DNA of 64,000 nt, taken from positions 1,428,342 through 1,492,341 of the forward strand of contig JYIP02000007.1 in assembly GCA_001051155.2 (NCBI GenBank), written 5' to 3'. The notes under the pieces were generated by a model. The model had not been told where the DNA came from. It saw nothing but the letters and a program-made list of their open reading frames with translations, and did no database searches. Made by a program: the position numbers and the translations under genes. This DNA comes from Chrysoporthe austroafricana. Lineage: Eukaryota > Ascomycota > Sordariomycetes > Diaporthales > Cryphonectriaceae. Positions within the stretch are counted from its first letter, which is position 1. Each line of letters opens with the position of its first letter. Positions 35,240 through 46,488 of the stretch are shown in pieces.

Positions 35240-36646
35240 TCATGTAGAGTAGTGCGCATACTCCTTGTTGAAAGCCCGTCCTATCACCATCCGCCTCACC
35301 TCTGATGTCCCAGCCCCGATCTCATAGAGCTTTGCACTGTGTATCCTTGTCAGCAGAGGCGTTCTCAGAGACATCTCGCACATGCCTGTCCGAGGGCGCG
35401 CGGCAGGATGAACTTACTCCCTCAAGATCCTCGAGGCGGGCATCTCCTCGACGTATCCCATGCCGCCAAGCACCTGTATGCAGTCAAGGCCACACTCCGT
35501 CGCCCTCTCGGCGGCGTAGAGAATGGCGCCCGCACAGTCCTGCGTCCGGATCACACCCTGCTCGTCGACCGCCCTGGCGGTGGCGTAGGTGTACGCCCGG
35601 CTCACCTGGTACTTGGTGTACATGTCGGCGAGCTTGCCCTGGATGGCCTGGAACGTCCCGATGGGCTGGCCGAACTGCTTGCGGGTGTGCGCGAACGGCA
35701 GGGCGACGTCCAGCGCCGCCTGCATCAGGCCCAGGGGCCCGGCGCTGAGCACCAGCCTCTCGAGGTCGAGGCCCTCCATCAGCACGCGGACGCCGCCGTT
35801 GACGCTGCCCAGCACGTTGGCGTCGGGCACGAATACGTCGTCGAACACCAGCTCGCCGGTGTTGCTCCCGCGCATGCCCATCTTGTCGAGCTTCCGCGCG
35901 CAGGCGAAGCCCGCGGCGCCCTCGGTCTCGACGATGAACGCGGTGATGCCATTGCTGCCCGCGCCGGGGTCCGTCTTGGCGTACACGACGATGACGTGCG
36001 CGTCGGGCCCGTTGGTGATCCACATCTTGCCGCCGTTCAGGACGTAGCCGCCGTCGACGCGCCGGGCGGTGGTCCGCATGCTCACGACGTCGCTGCCGGC
36101 GCCGCTCTCGCTCATGGCCAGGGCGCCGACCTTCTCGCCGGCGACCAGCGCGGGGAGGAATCTGGCCTTCTGCTCCGGCGAGCCGTTGAGCTGCAGCTGG
36201 TTCACGCACAGCTGGCTGTGGGCGGCGTAGCTCAGGGCGACGGAGCCGGAGGCGCGCGACAGCTCCTCCATGACGACGCAGTGCGCCTGGTAGCCGAGCG
36301 CCAGGCCGCCGACGTCCTCGTCGGCGGTGATGCCCAGGAGGCCGGCGCCGCCGAGCTTGGCCCACATCTCGGGCGGGAAGCTGTTGGAGCGGTCGACGGC
36401 GGCGGCAACCTCGGGGCTGAGCTCGCGGCGGGTGAACTCCTGCACGCGCTCGCGGAGCTCGTCCAGGTCGGCCTGGGCGGGCGGGACGAAGCCCCGGGGG
36501 TGCTTCGACGTGGAGGCATGCCTGCGGGCTCGCGAGGCGGCCGCTGGGGAGAGCCGAAGGGGGAGGGCGGCGGAGGACGGCAGGGAGGTTCTGGCCCGGG
36601 GCCGCGCCGACCGCGCCAGGCTGTGTAGTGCTCTTGGGGTGGACAT
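35240..36646 (-). CDS. ivdA: isovaleryl-CoA dehydrogenase, mitochondrial
   Basis: Flavoprotein that oxidises isovaleryl-CoA to 3-methylcrotonyl-CoA in leucine breakdown, passing electrons to ETF. 441 aa; exons 35418-36646 and 35240-35336. An Arg/Ser/Ala-rich mitochondrial presequence covers the first 45 or so residues (ending near RARRHAST). Acyl-CoA dehydrogenase signatures are [23 protein letters not shown] and [20 protein letters not shown]. The catalytic Glu is in GLDLERLVL, the position used by isovaleryl- and long-chain enzymes, while the C-terminal site typical of short/medium-chain enzymes reads [12 protein letters not shown] without Glu. That supports IVD rather than a butyryl-type enzyme. 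It is divergent from mccB, the next step but one in the same pathway. Confidence 0.95.
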
Positions 36647-37122
36647 TATGCTGGAGGATGGAAAACCCAGGGCAGTCTAGAGACAGGACGATGGATGCAG
36701 CTTGGCCCTGGGTCTCGCGAGATCCATGGTGTGGGAGGGGAGAGAGCCAACTCCCGCGGGATGGCAGCGAGGTCGACGGGCGGTGGTCGACGTCGCGTAG
36801 GCTCGGCATAAGCTGGCATGGGTGGACCAGCGAACCCCGGATTTGTCGACGGCGGATGACGTCGCTTAGACGCGGGCCGAGGGCCGAGAATCCGGGGTAG
36901 CTCAGCGCCTAACCACAAGTAACAAAGTACCTTGCTCGGGTATTATTAGTGTGAGGAACATCGCGGCTTTGGACCCAACGTCACCGAAGCCCAGCCCACG
37001 ACATCCCGCGCTGGCCGTCCTGCTCCTGCATATTGATATTTCTCCCTGCCAATGTGACAAGCTCTGCAGTACGGGGGCAGTCAGGCGCCCTCCCACCCAT
37101 CAACCTACCCTCCAGACCCAAC
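36647..37122. promoter_or_regulatory. bidirectional ivdA-mccB promoter
   Basis: 476 bp between two divergent leucine-catabolic genes. ACCCCGGATT (36834-36843) and its exact reverse complement AATCCGGGGT (36889-36898) form a perfect 10-bp inverted repeat with a 45-bp spacer. Between them is a CRE-like TGACGTCG (36857-36864). CGG/CCG triplets in the arms are the kind of half-site read by Zn2Cys6 factors. Confidence 0.65.
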
Positions 37123-39065
37123 ATGTCGTCGTCCCTCAGAGGCTCACGACGAGCCGTCATCTCCACAATCACCCGCCCCTCGCCGACCCACCCGCCTCTC
37201 CGCCATCCGGGGATCCCATGGGACCTGCGCGCCTGTCCGGCTGTCTCCAGGATACGGCTTGCGAGCACGAGGCCTGTCCTCGCACCTCCCAGGCAGAAGG
37301 GCCCCCAGGCCGCCAGACGCTCGGTCGCGACCTTCACGCCCCCCCACCAGGCGCAGGCCGTGTCCACGATCCAGACCGCCGTCGACCCGTCCAGCGATGA
37401 GTTCAGGGAGAACCAGCGCGCCATGGACGAGGCCGTGGCCCGCCTCGCCGAGCTGACGCGCAGGGCCGCCGAGGGTGGCCCGCCCAAGGCCCGGGAGAAG
37501 CACGTCGCGCGCGGCAAGATGCTGCCGCGCGACCGCATCACCGCGCTGGTCGACCCCGGCACGACCTTCATGGAGCTGAGCCCCCTGGCCGGCCACGAGC
37601 TCTACCCGGAGGCGGACGTCCCCGCGGGCGGCATCATCACGGGCGTGGGCGTGGTCGAGGGCGTCACCTGCGTCATCGTCGCCAACGACAGCACCGTCAA
37701 GGGCGGGTCGTACTACCCCGTCACGGTGAAGAAGCACCTGCGCGCGCAGGCCGTCGCGCAGGAGAACAGGCTGCCGTGAGGGCCCAACCCTTCCTTCCGC
37801 CGATCTCGTGTGAACCCCGTGAGAGCTGACGTACGGGGTCCCCCACAGGTGCATCTACCTCGTCGACTCGGGCGGCGCCAACCTCCCGCACCAGGCCGAC
37901 GTGTTCCCGGACCGCGACCACTTCGGTCGCATCTTCTACAACCAGGCGCGCATGTCCGCCGCCGGCATCCCGCAGATCTCCGTCGTCATGGGCCCCTGCA
38001 CCGCCGGCGGCGCCTACGTCCCCGCCATGTCCGACGAGAGCATCATCGTGCGCGAGCAGGGCCACATCTTCCTCGCCGGCCCGCCCCTCGTCAAGGCCGC
38101 CACCGGCGAGTCCGTCACCGCCGAGGACCTCGGCGGCGGCCAGATGCACAGCAGCGTGTCGGGCGTCACGGACTACCTCGCCGTCGACGATGCCCACGCC
38201 CTCGTGCTGGCCAGGCGCTGCGTGAGCAACCTCAACTGGCCGGACCGGGCCCCCGCGGCCGGGGCGGACTTCAGCGAGCCGCTCTACCCTCCGTCGGAGC
38301 TGCTGGGCATCGCCTCGACGAACCTGCGCAGGCCCCTGCCCATCCACGAGGTCATCGCCCGGGTCGTCGACGGGTCCGCCTTCGCCGAGTTCAAGCGCGA
38401 CTACGGGCCGACCCTGGTGACGGGCTTCGCGTGCATCTACGGGCAGCAGGTCGGCATCGTCGCCAACAACGGGATCCTCTTCTCCGCCTCGGCGCTCAAG
38501 GGGGCGCACTTCATCCAGCTGTGCGGCCAGCGCGGCGTCCCGCTCGTCTTCCTGCAGAACATCAGCGGCTTCATGGTCGGCACCGACGCCGAGCGGGAAG
38601 GGATCGCCAAGAACGGCGCCAAGCTGGTCACCGCCGTCGCGTGCGCCGACGTGCCCAAGTTCACCGTCGTCGTCGGCGGGAGCTACGGCGCGGGCAACTA
38701 CGGCATGTGCGGGCGCGCCTACTCCCCGAGGTTCCTCTGGATGTGGCCGAACGCGCGGATAGGCGTGATGGGCGGCGAGCAGCTGGCGGCTGTGATGGAG
38801 ACGGTGGGGAAGACTGTGGATGTGGGCCTGAAGGAGCGGATCGAGAGGGAGAGTGACGCTGTCTACTCGAGCGCAAGGCTATGGGTGAGTGGACTATGCC
38901 AATGTCTCCGTGGTTCCATATGCTGACTGACGCTCAATAAAGGATGACGGTGTGATCCCGCCACAACACACGCGGCGGTATCTCGGACTTGGCCTCCAGG
39001 CCGCCATGTCGGGCCGGAACGAAGTAAGGCCTGGCGATACCAAGTTTGGCGTGTTTAGAATGTAG
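37123..39065 (+). CDS. mccB: 3-methylcrotonyl-CoA carboxylase beta subunit (carboxyltransferase)
   Basis: Carboxyltransferase half of the biotin enzyme that converts 3-methylcrotonyl-CoA to 3-methylglutaconyl-CoA in mitochondria. 603 aa; exons 37123-37775, 37849-38884 and 38943-39065. A long, basic, Ser/Arg-rich presequence (roughly the first 70 residues) precedes the crotonase-like halves. Family motifs: [75 protein letters not shown] and [14 protein letters not shown]. The biotinylated alpha subunit gene is not in this window, although in Aspergillus nidulans the three genes are clustered. It looks intact. Confidence 0.96.
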
Positions 39066-39481
39066 TTGAACAAGCCCATCCGGGGGGGGAGGGGCCTGCA
39101 TCTCACAGTGAATTGCTTCCAGTGCGCCCCGTCTTCTGACGCGAAGGATCTTACTGCCACTAGGTGGCCCAGCTCATAGCAACGATCAATCAACTAGGCC
39201 GACTCACATCTTCCCGCCAGCGCCAGGTGGTGAGTCGGCCATCAGTCGAGGGACTGTGATTGCGCTGTCACATAGTACTATAAATGTCAGGCCTTGGGCT
39301 GTTCAACGAAACGTTCCTTTTCCAAAATGTGCCAGAAACCAGAGTATTGCCAGAATCTGCTGAAGCCGATAGAACGATCATTCACGTCCACTATCGGCAT
39401 ACACATCTCCAGCACCTCGTCAGCCCGCCAGACCCCTCGAAGAGAAGATACCTTCCTGCCCCCGGCAGCCACGTCGCGACG

Positions 39482-40720
39482 ATGTGCCTCTTCGAGTTCG
39501 ACGTCTACGACTGCCCCGTGTGCAAGAAAGTCCTCAAGTCCGACTTCTACATCCCCGAGGGCCCGTACCCGAATCACAGGCCCGACACCAACCCCATCCG
39601 CTGCTCCACGGCAAAGGAACTCGGGCGGCCGGCCGAGGAATGCCCGCTTGTCAGGTTCAACGACTGGCCGAGGCGCATCCAGGAGAGCTGGTACTGCAGC
39701 GCGGAATGCGCGCAGGCCGACAGGCACCAGGAGGACCCGCAAGCGGTGCGCCGTGGGCGCCGGCGCGCCGGCGATGAAGATGACGATGATGACCACCACT
39801 ACCACCACGACGGTACCGACGGTGCCGCCGCCGCCGCCGCCGGCGGCCAGACCAAGGCCCACAACAGGCAGCGCCGCAAGCCGCCTCATGACCAGCCGGC
39901 GCGACACCGCGAGGGGCCCTTCCCGCACCAGCACGACAACGTCCACCCCTCGCAGAGCCGCTCGGACGACGGGGACAGCGTCGTCGTGGACTCGAGCGGC
40001 ACGGCGCCTGTCCGGGGCAGGTCCCGCCGCAGGGCAATCGTCCAGCGGTGGCTCCGCGCCCAGCAGACCTCGCCGCCGCGGGACACGCCCCCCGTCCGGC
40101 GGCGGCCGCGTGCGCCGCAGGCGCCGCAGGCCCCGCCGCCATCGCGGGGGACGAGGGAGGACGGCGGTGGCCAGGCAGCCCAGCGGCGGCCTCGTGCGCT
40201 GCAGACACCACCATCGCCGGGATCGTACGACGGTGGTGACCAGGCGGCCCAGCAGTGGCTTCGTGTGCCGCAGACCCCGCCGTCGCGGTACGCGAGGGGC
40301 GGCGGTGACCAGCACGACGAGAGCGACCGCCCGCGCAGCTTAATGACCACCCCACAGGCGTTTTATACACCGCAGGCGCCGCCGCAGCGGCCCTACATGC
40401 GTGGACAACAATACTCTAGAAGAGATGGTTCACCTGAGATACCGGTCGTGCACCGGTCGTACACCCCGATGCCAATTCCACCGCGGCAGCCCTACGTGCG
40501 TGGGGAACAGCACTCTGGGAGAGACCATTCACCTGCGGCCCCAGTCGTGCCCCGGTTGTACACTCCGATGCCGATGCCAACGCCACCGCGGCGGCACTCC
40601 AGGAGCAGAGAGCGACACTCGGGGAGAGACGAGTCGCCTGTGATACCAGTCGTGCGCCGGCCGCGCACTCCGCCGACGCCGCCGCCACCACGGCGGCGGC
40701 ACCCGGTGACGCGGTCCTGA
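39482..40720 (+). CDS. hypothetical Cys-containing, Pro/Arg-rich repeat protein
   Basis: Single-exon protein of about 412 aa if read from the ATG at 39482; the frame is open upstream to an ATG at 39284, which would add 66 residues. The first 90 residues carry spaced cysteines (MCLFEFDVYDCPVCKK, IRCS, EECPL, WYCSAEC) that could bind zinc. The rest is low-complexity with two kinds of degenerate repeats. About three units of 25-30 residues are built on 'QTPPS..G..DQAAQ'. Three units of about 32 residues are built on 'RGEQHSGRDHSP..PVV.R.YTPMP.PP'. No known function recognised. The repeats suggest a fast-evolving disordered tail. Confidence 0.6.
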   Translation: MCLFEFDVYDCPVCKKVLKSDFYIPEGPYPNHRPDTNPIRCSTAKELGRPAEECPLVRFNDWPRRIQESWYCSAECAQADRHQEDPQAVRRGRRRAGDEDDDDDHHYHHDGTDGAAAAAAGGQTKAHNRQRRKPPHDQPARHREGPFPHQHDNVHPSQSRSDDGDSVVVDSSGTAPVRGRSRRRAIVQRWLRAQQTSPPRDTPPVRRRPRAPQAPQAPPPSRGTREDGGGQAAQRRPRALQTPPSPGSYDGGDQAAQQWLRVPQTPPSRYARGGGDQHDESDRPRSLMTTPQAFYTPQAPPQRPYMRGQQYSRRDGSPEIPVVHRSYTPMPIPPRQPYVRGEQHSGRDHSPAAPVVPRLYTPMPMPTPPRRHSRSRERHSGRDESPVIPVVRRPRTPPTPPPPRRRHPVTRS

Positions 40721-40945
40721 GTCGGGGCTCTCATTTGAGCGGTTCACCTGTCTGTGGTTAGCTTTTCTTGCGATGAGTTGACTTGGGGGAAATAGCGGTA
40801 GAGGGGTTTTATCCCCTCATGGACTGGCAGCGTGAGGGAGCCACTACTTGGACCCACGGCCCTCTTCAGGGTAGATTGTTCAACAGTGTGGAGGACCAGG
40901 AGGTTGGGTCCTCGGGTCAAGGACAGCGTTGGGTATGAGACTAGA

Positions 40946-42192
40946 TTAGGTACTGAATTGCAACGATATGGTGGCCGAGTCTTCCAGATGCTCGACGATC
41001 CTCTCCTCGGCATCTGCCATTTCCTCCTTGATGAAGTCCTCCAGCCTGACCCTGAGGCCATAGAACTCGTCTTCTATCTTCTCATCTACGTCGTATACCC
41101 TGCTCTCTATGGTATCGCAGATCTCGTCGTGCAGCTTCTCAAGCCGCCCCTCGAGTTGTGCCTCTTGCTCTTCCGCCTGCTTACCTGCGCGATTTTCGAC
41201 GTGGTCCAAGACCCGCGCCTCAAGCCTGTCCAGTTCCTGGCTGATGTAGGGCTTGAGGTCGGCAAGGAGTCGATCGTAGAGTCTGTTCTGCTGCTCTTCG
41301 ACGACCCTGAGCATCTCGACCTTCTGTTGCTCTACAATCTTCCGGCACATCTGTTCAAGATCAACCACATCAACCTTCCCGCTTGCTGCGTCATCGGAGC
41401 TACTCCGTCGCCGCTTCTTGGAGGCAGATGCTGATGGACATGTCAGTCCACGGTGGGCAATGATGGCGGCAAAGTGTACAAAATCTTACAGTCAGGTGCA
41501 TCGAACGGTGCGGACGGCGGGCTGGGGCCGAGCTCATCATATGACGGCGGGGCATTCGGGCCTGAAGGCTCCTCAGTGGCATCGTGTGGCTGGTCGACAA
41601 CCTGTCCACCCTTGCCCCTGTAAAGGCTGGCAAGATCCGCTTGGCGAGCAATCGATTTCAGGACACCGCTAGATGCCGCCTCGCACAAAGAGAGGAGCTT
41701 GGCGTGGGACAGGATGTTCCGGCGCATGTATACCTGAAAGGCATCTTGGCGGGCAAGAGACCGCAGCAAGTCCAAGATATCACCAGAGGCTCTGTTCTTC
41801 GCCGTCAGGTCCGATATCTTCGGGCCGACGAGGTCAGCTGGGCTGGTTAAGTTGAACCGCAGGCAGACCGTCTCCGAGCCTAGTTTCTTGCGTGCTTCCT
41901 CACTCCCTAATGTTTCTTCCGCTTCGGGTTCGGCAATTTGCAGCGACCGTATGCGCTCCGGGTGGATGAACAAGAACAAGGGTGTTTTCATGGGCGCGGA
42001 AGCTTTGAACAGCACGTTGCAGCGGAGCTTCAAGAAGGCATGGTCGGTGGAGTCGACCCGCCGAGCATCAAAGGTCACATCAGCTAGAGCCTCGGCGGCG
42101 CCCCATCCTACGACAGCTGGAGTGGAGATATCGATGTTGTGGGAGGAGGAGGGACCAGCAGCCGAGGCCGCGTGCAGGCCCTCATCAGCCAT
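40946..42192 (-). CDS. conserved fungal hypothetical protein with C-terminal coiled coil
   Basis: 395 aa; exons 41490-42192 and 40946-41430 joined across a 59-bp intron. The N-terminal half is a folded-looking region (STDHAFLKLRCNVLFKASAP, PLFLFIHPERIRSL, VCLRFNLTSPADLVGP) seen in many uncharacterised ascomycete proteins. A Pro-rich linker and a basic patch (SKKRRRSSSDD, possible nuclear signal) follow. From about residue 255 a Glu/Lys/Leu heptad-rich stretch (LEQMCRKIVEQQKVEMLRVV and on) is predicted to form a long coiled coil. Function unknown; not obviously related to its neighbours. Confidence 0.75.
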
Positions 42193-45100
42193 GCGATTAT
42201 CTACTCAGAGCAACCTAGAGAGGATTGTCAGCAGCCAAGGCGACGAGGCAGAGACGAACACGAGATCGAAAGGGTAGTTCCCCCTGTCCACACGAATGGA
42301 CAGGGCTCCCACCCGCCCAGGCTTCTGGTGGTAGAGCAGCCTTGACTCCAGCCGAACCGTCGGTTCCGGAACGACGCATGAAAAAAAAAAAAAAAAAAAA
42401 CGCCGAGGCCCCCCGCCCGCGCAGCCCCGGGGCCGGCGCCGGGCGGCGCCCCCCGCGCCAGCGCGGCCCNTGACCCCCGCCGAACCGTCGGTTCCGGAAC
42501 CAAGCAAGAAAAAAAAAAAAAAAAAAGGCAGAGGCGAAGCAGAGGAAAAACAGGCCCTTGTCCCCGCACGCGCAGCCGAGCGAACGCTGCCTCTCCGGGG
42601 GCGCCGGTGCCGCTGGCAGGCGACTCCAGCAGTGAAGCGTGAAGCCCCTTCCCAAGACCCCAGTTCTTCCATGGAGCGCACTCGATGGGTAGAAGGCTGG
42701 CATTTCCCGGTCTTGGGCGCGGTTGACGGGCGCGCCCCCCGGGCCAGGTCGCTGAGCGCGCGCGTGCACGGCTGCTCGCGAGCGCAAGCACCTTTGAACT
42801 AACCGTTGTGCTGATGTGGCCCCGCGCGGTAGATGGTCGCGTGTCGAGGTGGCGATGGTGGGTAGAGGGAGGCGCGGTTGATGAGGGTTGAGGGGAGGGC
42901 GGAGGTGGAGATGTCGTCTGACCTGCGCGGAAATAAGGTGGCTGGCCTGCACGCTGTCACGTGACCAGGGGCCAGTGCGTCTGCTCGCATGCCCCTGTGA
43001 AATTGTGACACTCAGGGGTGAATGCTCCCACCCCACTTGACTTTTGGCTATGTTAGATGGTGCACCTTATCCAGCTGGTGAATGACTGATACGCCACTCA
43101 AACGTTTCAGTCATCGTCGAACACATGTCTAGACCTCTGCGCCTTGGACATTGCATCTGTTGTCATCCCGCTTTATGTTGCTGTGGAGAGAACAGCGAGG
43201 TGCTGAGCACTCCAATTGCTCAAGTTTACTTGCCATCGCTCTACAGTATTGGGTGCGCACCTAGAGTGATAACGGTGTTACATCAGACACGATGATACAG
43301 GGAGGGATGGAGAGATTCAAACAAACATCCTAACTAATTTGTCCCTAGTGTGTTCCTAGAGATAGTCCGTCGTGCGGAAGACCCTACAAAGCGTCACCTC
43401 AAGTCCAAAGTAGTCGGACTGAATGCAAGATAGCGACGATTTCCCGTCGTCAACAACTTTCTTGGATGCAATAAGCGAATTGCCCCAGCTCTAGGAATGA
43501 GTTCTCCATAAATCAGCCATCAACTTCTGCTCTTCTGATGCGTGGGCTGATTGATCCTTCAACTTGTGCCCGAAGTCTTCCTTCGGGATGTACCTGGCGC
43601 TCTCTGCCTTGTTTCTTTTTCTAAAAAGGAAAAACTTGATCCCTGGCCGCATCGATCACCTGCACAGACAGTTCGTATGATCAGCACGCGGCTTGGCCTG
43701 GTCGAACGAGTAATTTATTGCAGATTCCTCTGCAGCAACCCCGGCAGCTCAGTCTCGAGAAGCGCTGTACTGCGCGAACTCCTTCGTGGTCCCCAGAACC
43801 TCTCCAAGCAGGGCCAGACCAAAGCCGCTATCATCCCTCTGCGTGATATCTATCCCTCTTGCTAGAACTGTAGGGAGGTAGGCCCGTACCGATATTCAGC
43901 GCGTCGATCACCTGCTGCAGGACGAGACCGAACTTTAACCTATCACGGGACTGCCACACAGAGCGTCGACGGAGGCGGTCATGATGTAATTGATCAGCGC
44001 CTTCACAGCGTGCCCGCTGCCGAAGAGCTCCCTGTGGAGGATGTAGCTGAACACGCATTCGAGGACCAGCTTGCAGTCGAGACGGATGTTGATCTCGCAC
44101 CGGAGCCGTCTCCGATATCTTACGATGTCTAGTCTGACATTAAAAGGTCTGACTCGATCGCGAGATCTCACGAGATTTTAATATGGAGGATGCAGACAGA
44201 ACCTCATGCCGGCCAGCAATAGACAATTATGAATGTATTGGATGATTAGCGCATCGCACCCATTCGCTTCCTTTCCGAAACACCACGCAATACCTGACTG
44301 TAATTGTTAACAGGGCCTCAGGACCAATATTGAAATGAGATATGGTTCGAGACTGCAAAGGATACAACATCAAAAGGCAAGACGCAGAAAATAGAGAGGT
44401 GCGCTGCATGGAGAGGACTTTGTATAATTAATTCCATCAGAAAAAAGATAACTGTCTGGGGATCAGTAGGCAAGCAGACCCGAACCTAATGATGAGCAGA
44501 ACTAAATGGGCGAGAGAGAGTTCCAGGCTTTACACTGTTGTATATTTCGTCTTTTGTTATTAGTCTCGCATCATCTCACCCTCCCTCTCCTCTCCCTCTG
44601 TATATCCTGGGGAGGCTGGGGCAACCCCACGGGGCTACGTACAGTACCACCCCCAAGACAAGGGACCACCCCCTCCCCCAGTCCTCCCTCCCCCAACCAG
44701 CCCCGTGGGCGGTTAAACCGCCAAGCCACCTCTGAAGTACGCGAGGACGCACAATGGTACATCGGGACGAAGAAACCCCCCTCGTGCCCCTCTCAGCATC
44801 AAAGCCACCAGGCACACACACATGACGGGCGTTACCCACTTCGGCAACCCGAGCGAGCCGCGCGGTCGCCAGGCACGTGCCGCCCTGCGCTTCGCTCTCT
44901 CTCCCGGGTTGCGTGCGGACGTACACCTCCGCCGGCCACTCGTCCGGCCACCTGCCTTCCTCTCGCTGCTACGCGCGTAAGTCATGATGATCCAGACGAT
45001 CCATGCCGCTCCCTTCTTCTTTGGCTTCTGATTGCTTCTGTCTGGACAGTACCCTGCCGCGGGGGCTGTCAGATGACTATGCAGTGTACCTCCTCGCGCA

Positions 45101-46488
45101 GGACAGCCGCTGTGGCTACCACGGGGTGGGAAAAGGGTAATGACACCTGAGAGAGAGTAGAAAGAGAGGGAGGGAGAGGGAGGGAGAGGGAGGGAGAGGG
45201 AGGGAGAGGGAGGGAGAGAGACAACGGGCCCGCGGGAGGGAGGGGGGGAGTGACGAGGAGTCATCAGTCGCCTTTCCCCCCTCCCCTTCCCAACCTCCTC
45301 AACGCCCAACACTTTCTCGCTCCGGAACGCTCACGATACGTCAGGTAGCAACCAAAGCTTAATGCATTGCCCTCCCAGGCCGCCGCGGCGCCTCGGAGTC
45401 CTGCGCGGCGCCCACAGGACCCCAGCGCCAGGCGGTGAGAGGAAGGGAAGGGGGGGGGGTTGGTCGAGGGCGTCATGTCCCTCCATCCGTCCATTCATTC
45501 ACCCATTCCCCCATCGTGACCAGCTTTCCCGCCCCTGCCCCGGTCCGGCCGGCGTCGGCTTTGAGCGGCCCCCCCTCCCCCTCCCCCCAAGGGCCTGCCC
45601 GGGCTTGGCCTGGCCTGGCCTGGCCTGGCCTGCTCATATCACCAAGGTACATGCAATAAAACTTGCTCCCGCTTCTTTTCGGTAAGCTGAGCGCGGGCGA
45701 AAACGGGCAGAACTCAGCTGAGGCCCTGCGCCGGCTTGTCTCTCAGCCACCTTGGTGCCCAGGCGCTTAGGAGGGTCCGTGGTAGTCCAGAGGGCAGATA
45801 GATGTACTTTTGGGCTCTTGCAAGTTTATCCCCCCCCCCGTTGGGCCTCGACGGGGCCGGCCTTGATACATACACAGACACACACAGACACACTCTCGCA
45901 CGAGGCACTTGGCGGGTCTGCGATTTCAAAGCACGTTTTAGTATGTTTCACATCGCCCTCGTCGATGGACAGCGAAGATGTGGATATCATGTACAAGGTG
46001 CATACGTCGCATGCAGCTGAGGGCGCCGCTGCCCCTTCTCCCCCTCCCCTCTCCTCCTCCTCCTCCCGCCCTCTCCCCTTCCCTCCGGTTCCCCGTGCCT
46101 TGCTCACAGAATTGGTCCTTAGTGGTAGTACAGAAAAATGAGAATAGCTCGCTTGTAGATGCCGTTAGCTGAAAAAAACCGAAAAGAGAAAGATGCTGCC
46201 AAGCCTGTGAAGGCCTCAAGGTCGAAAAAAACTGAGATGTGCCGCTCCTACGCCAACGCCATTCCTGTTGCTCCTGGGCAGGGCGGTAGTGGCAGCATCC
46301 GTAGTCTTGATCTAGTGATTATTTCGTGTGTATGTCCATGGAGATGCGCCATTGCCATGCCATGCCATGCTAGTAACGTATAAAATGCCGACGAGCCATC
46401 CGTTCAGAGGAAGGCTCTGCGGATTGCTGGTCTGTTGCCCCGAGTGTGTTCAGGGTCGGGCTCTGCCGAACAGTGAAAAGGGAGGGCC
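42193..46488. other. 4.3-kb region without a supported gene
   Basis: Contains homopolymer A runs and an N (42470), degraded-looking sequence at 43550-44200, simple repeats at 45165-45219 (AGGGAGAGGG units) and GGCCT units at about 45605-45632. Several open frames exist but all look like GC-driven chance frames. Confidence 0.5.
42351..42500. repeat. 22-bp direct repeat flanking an N
   Basis: GCCGAACCGTCGGTTCCGGAAC, or a form of it differing by at most a base at the edge, occurs at about 42351-42372 and again at about 42479-42500. Each copy is followed within 10 bases by a 17-20-base A run. The repeat core is nearly palindromic (AACCG-T-CGGTT). An N at 42470 lies between copies, so this may be an assembly collapse or join. 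Confidence 0.7.

Noticed and set aside
35339..36628. 429-codon plus-strand open frame
   Set aside because: Antisense of isovaleryl-CoA dehydrogenase; no independent motif.
42215..43036. Open frames running through the N and poly-A runs
   Set aside because: They depend on homopolymer length and an ambiguous base; Arg/Ala/Gly composition with no motif.
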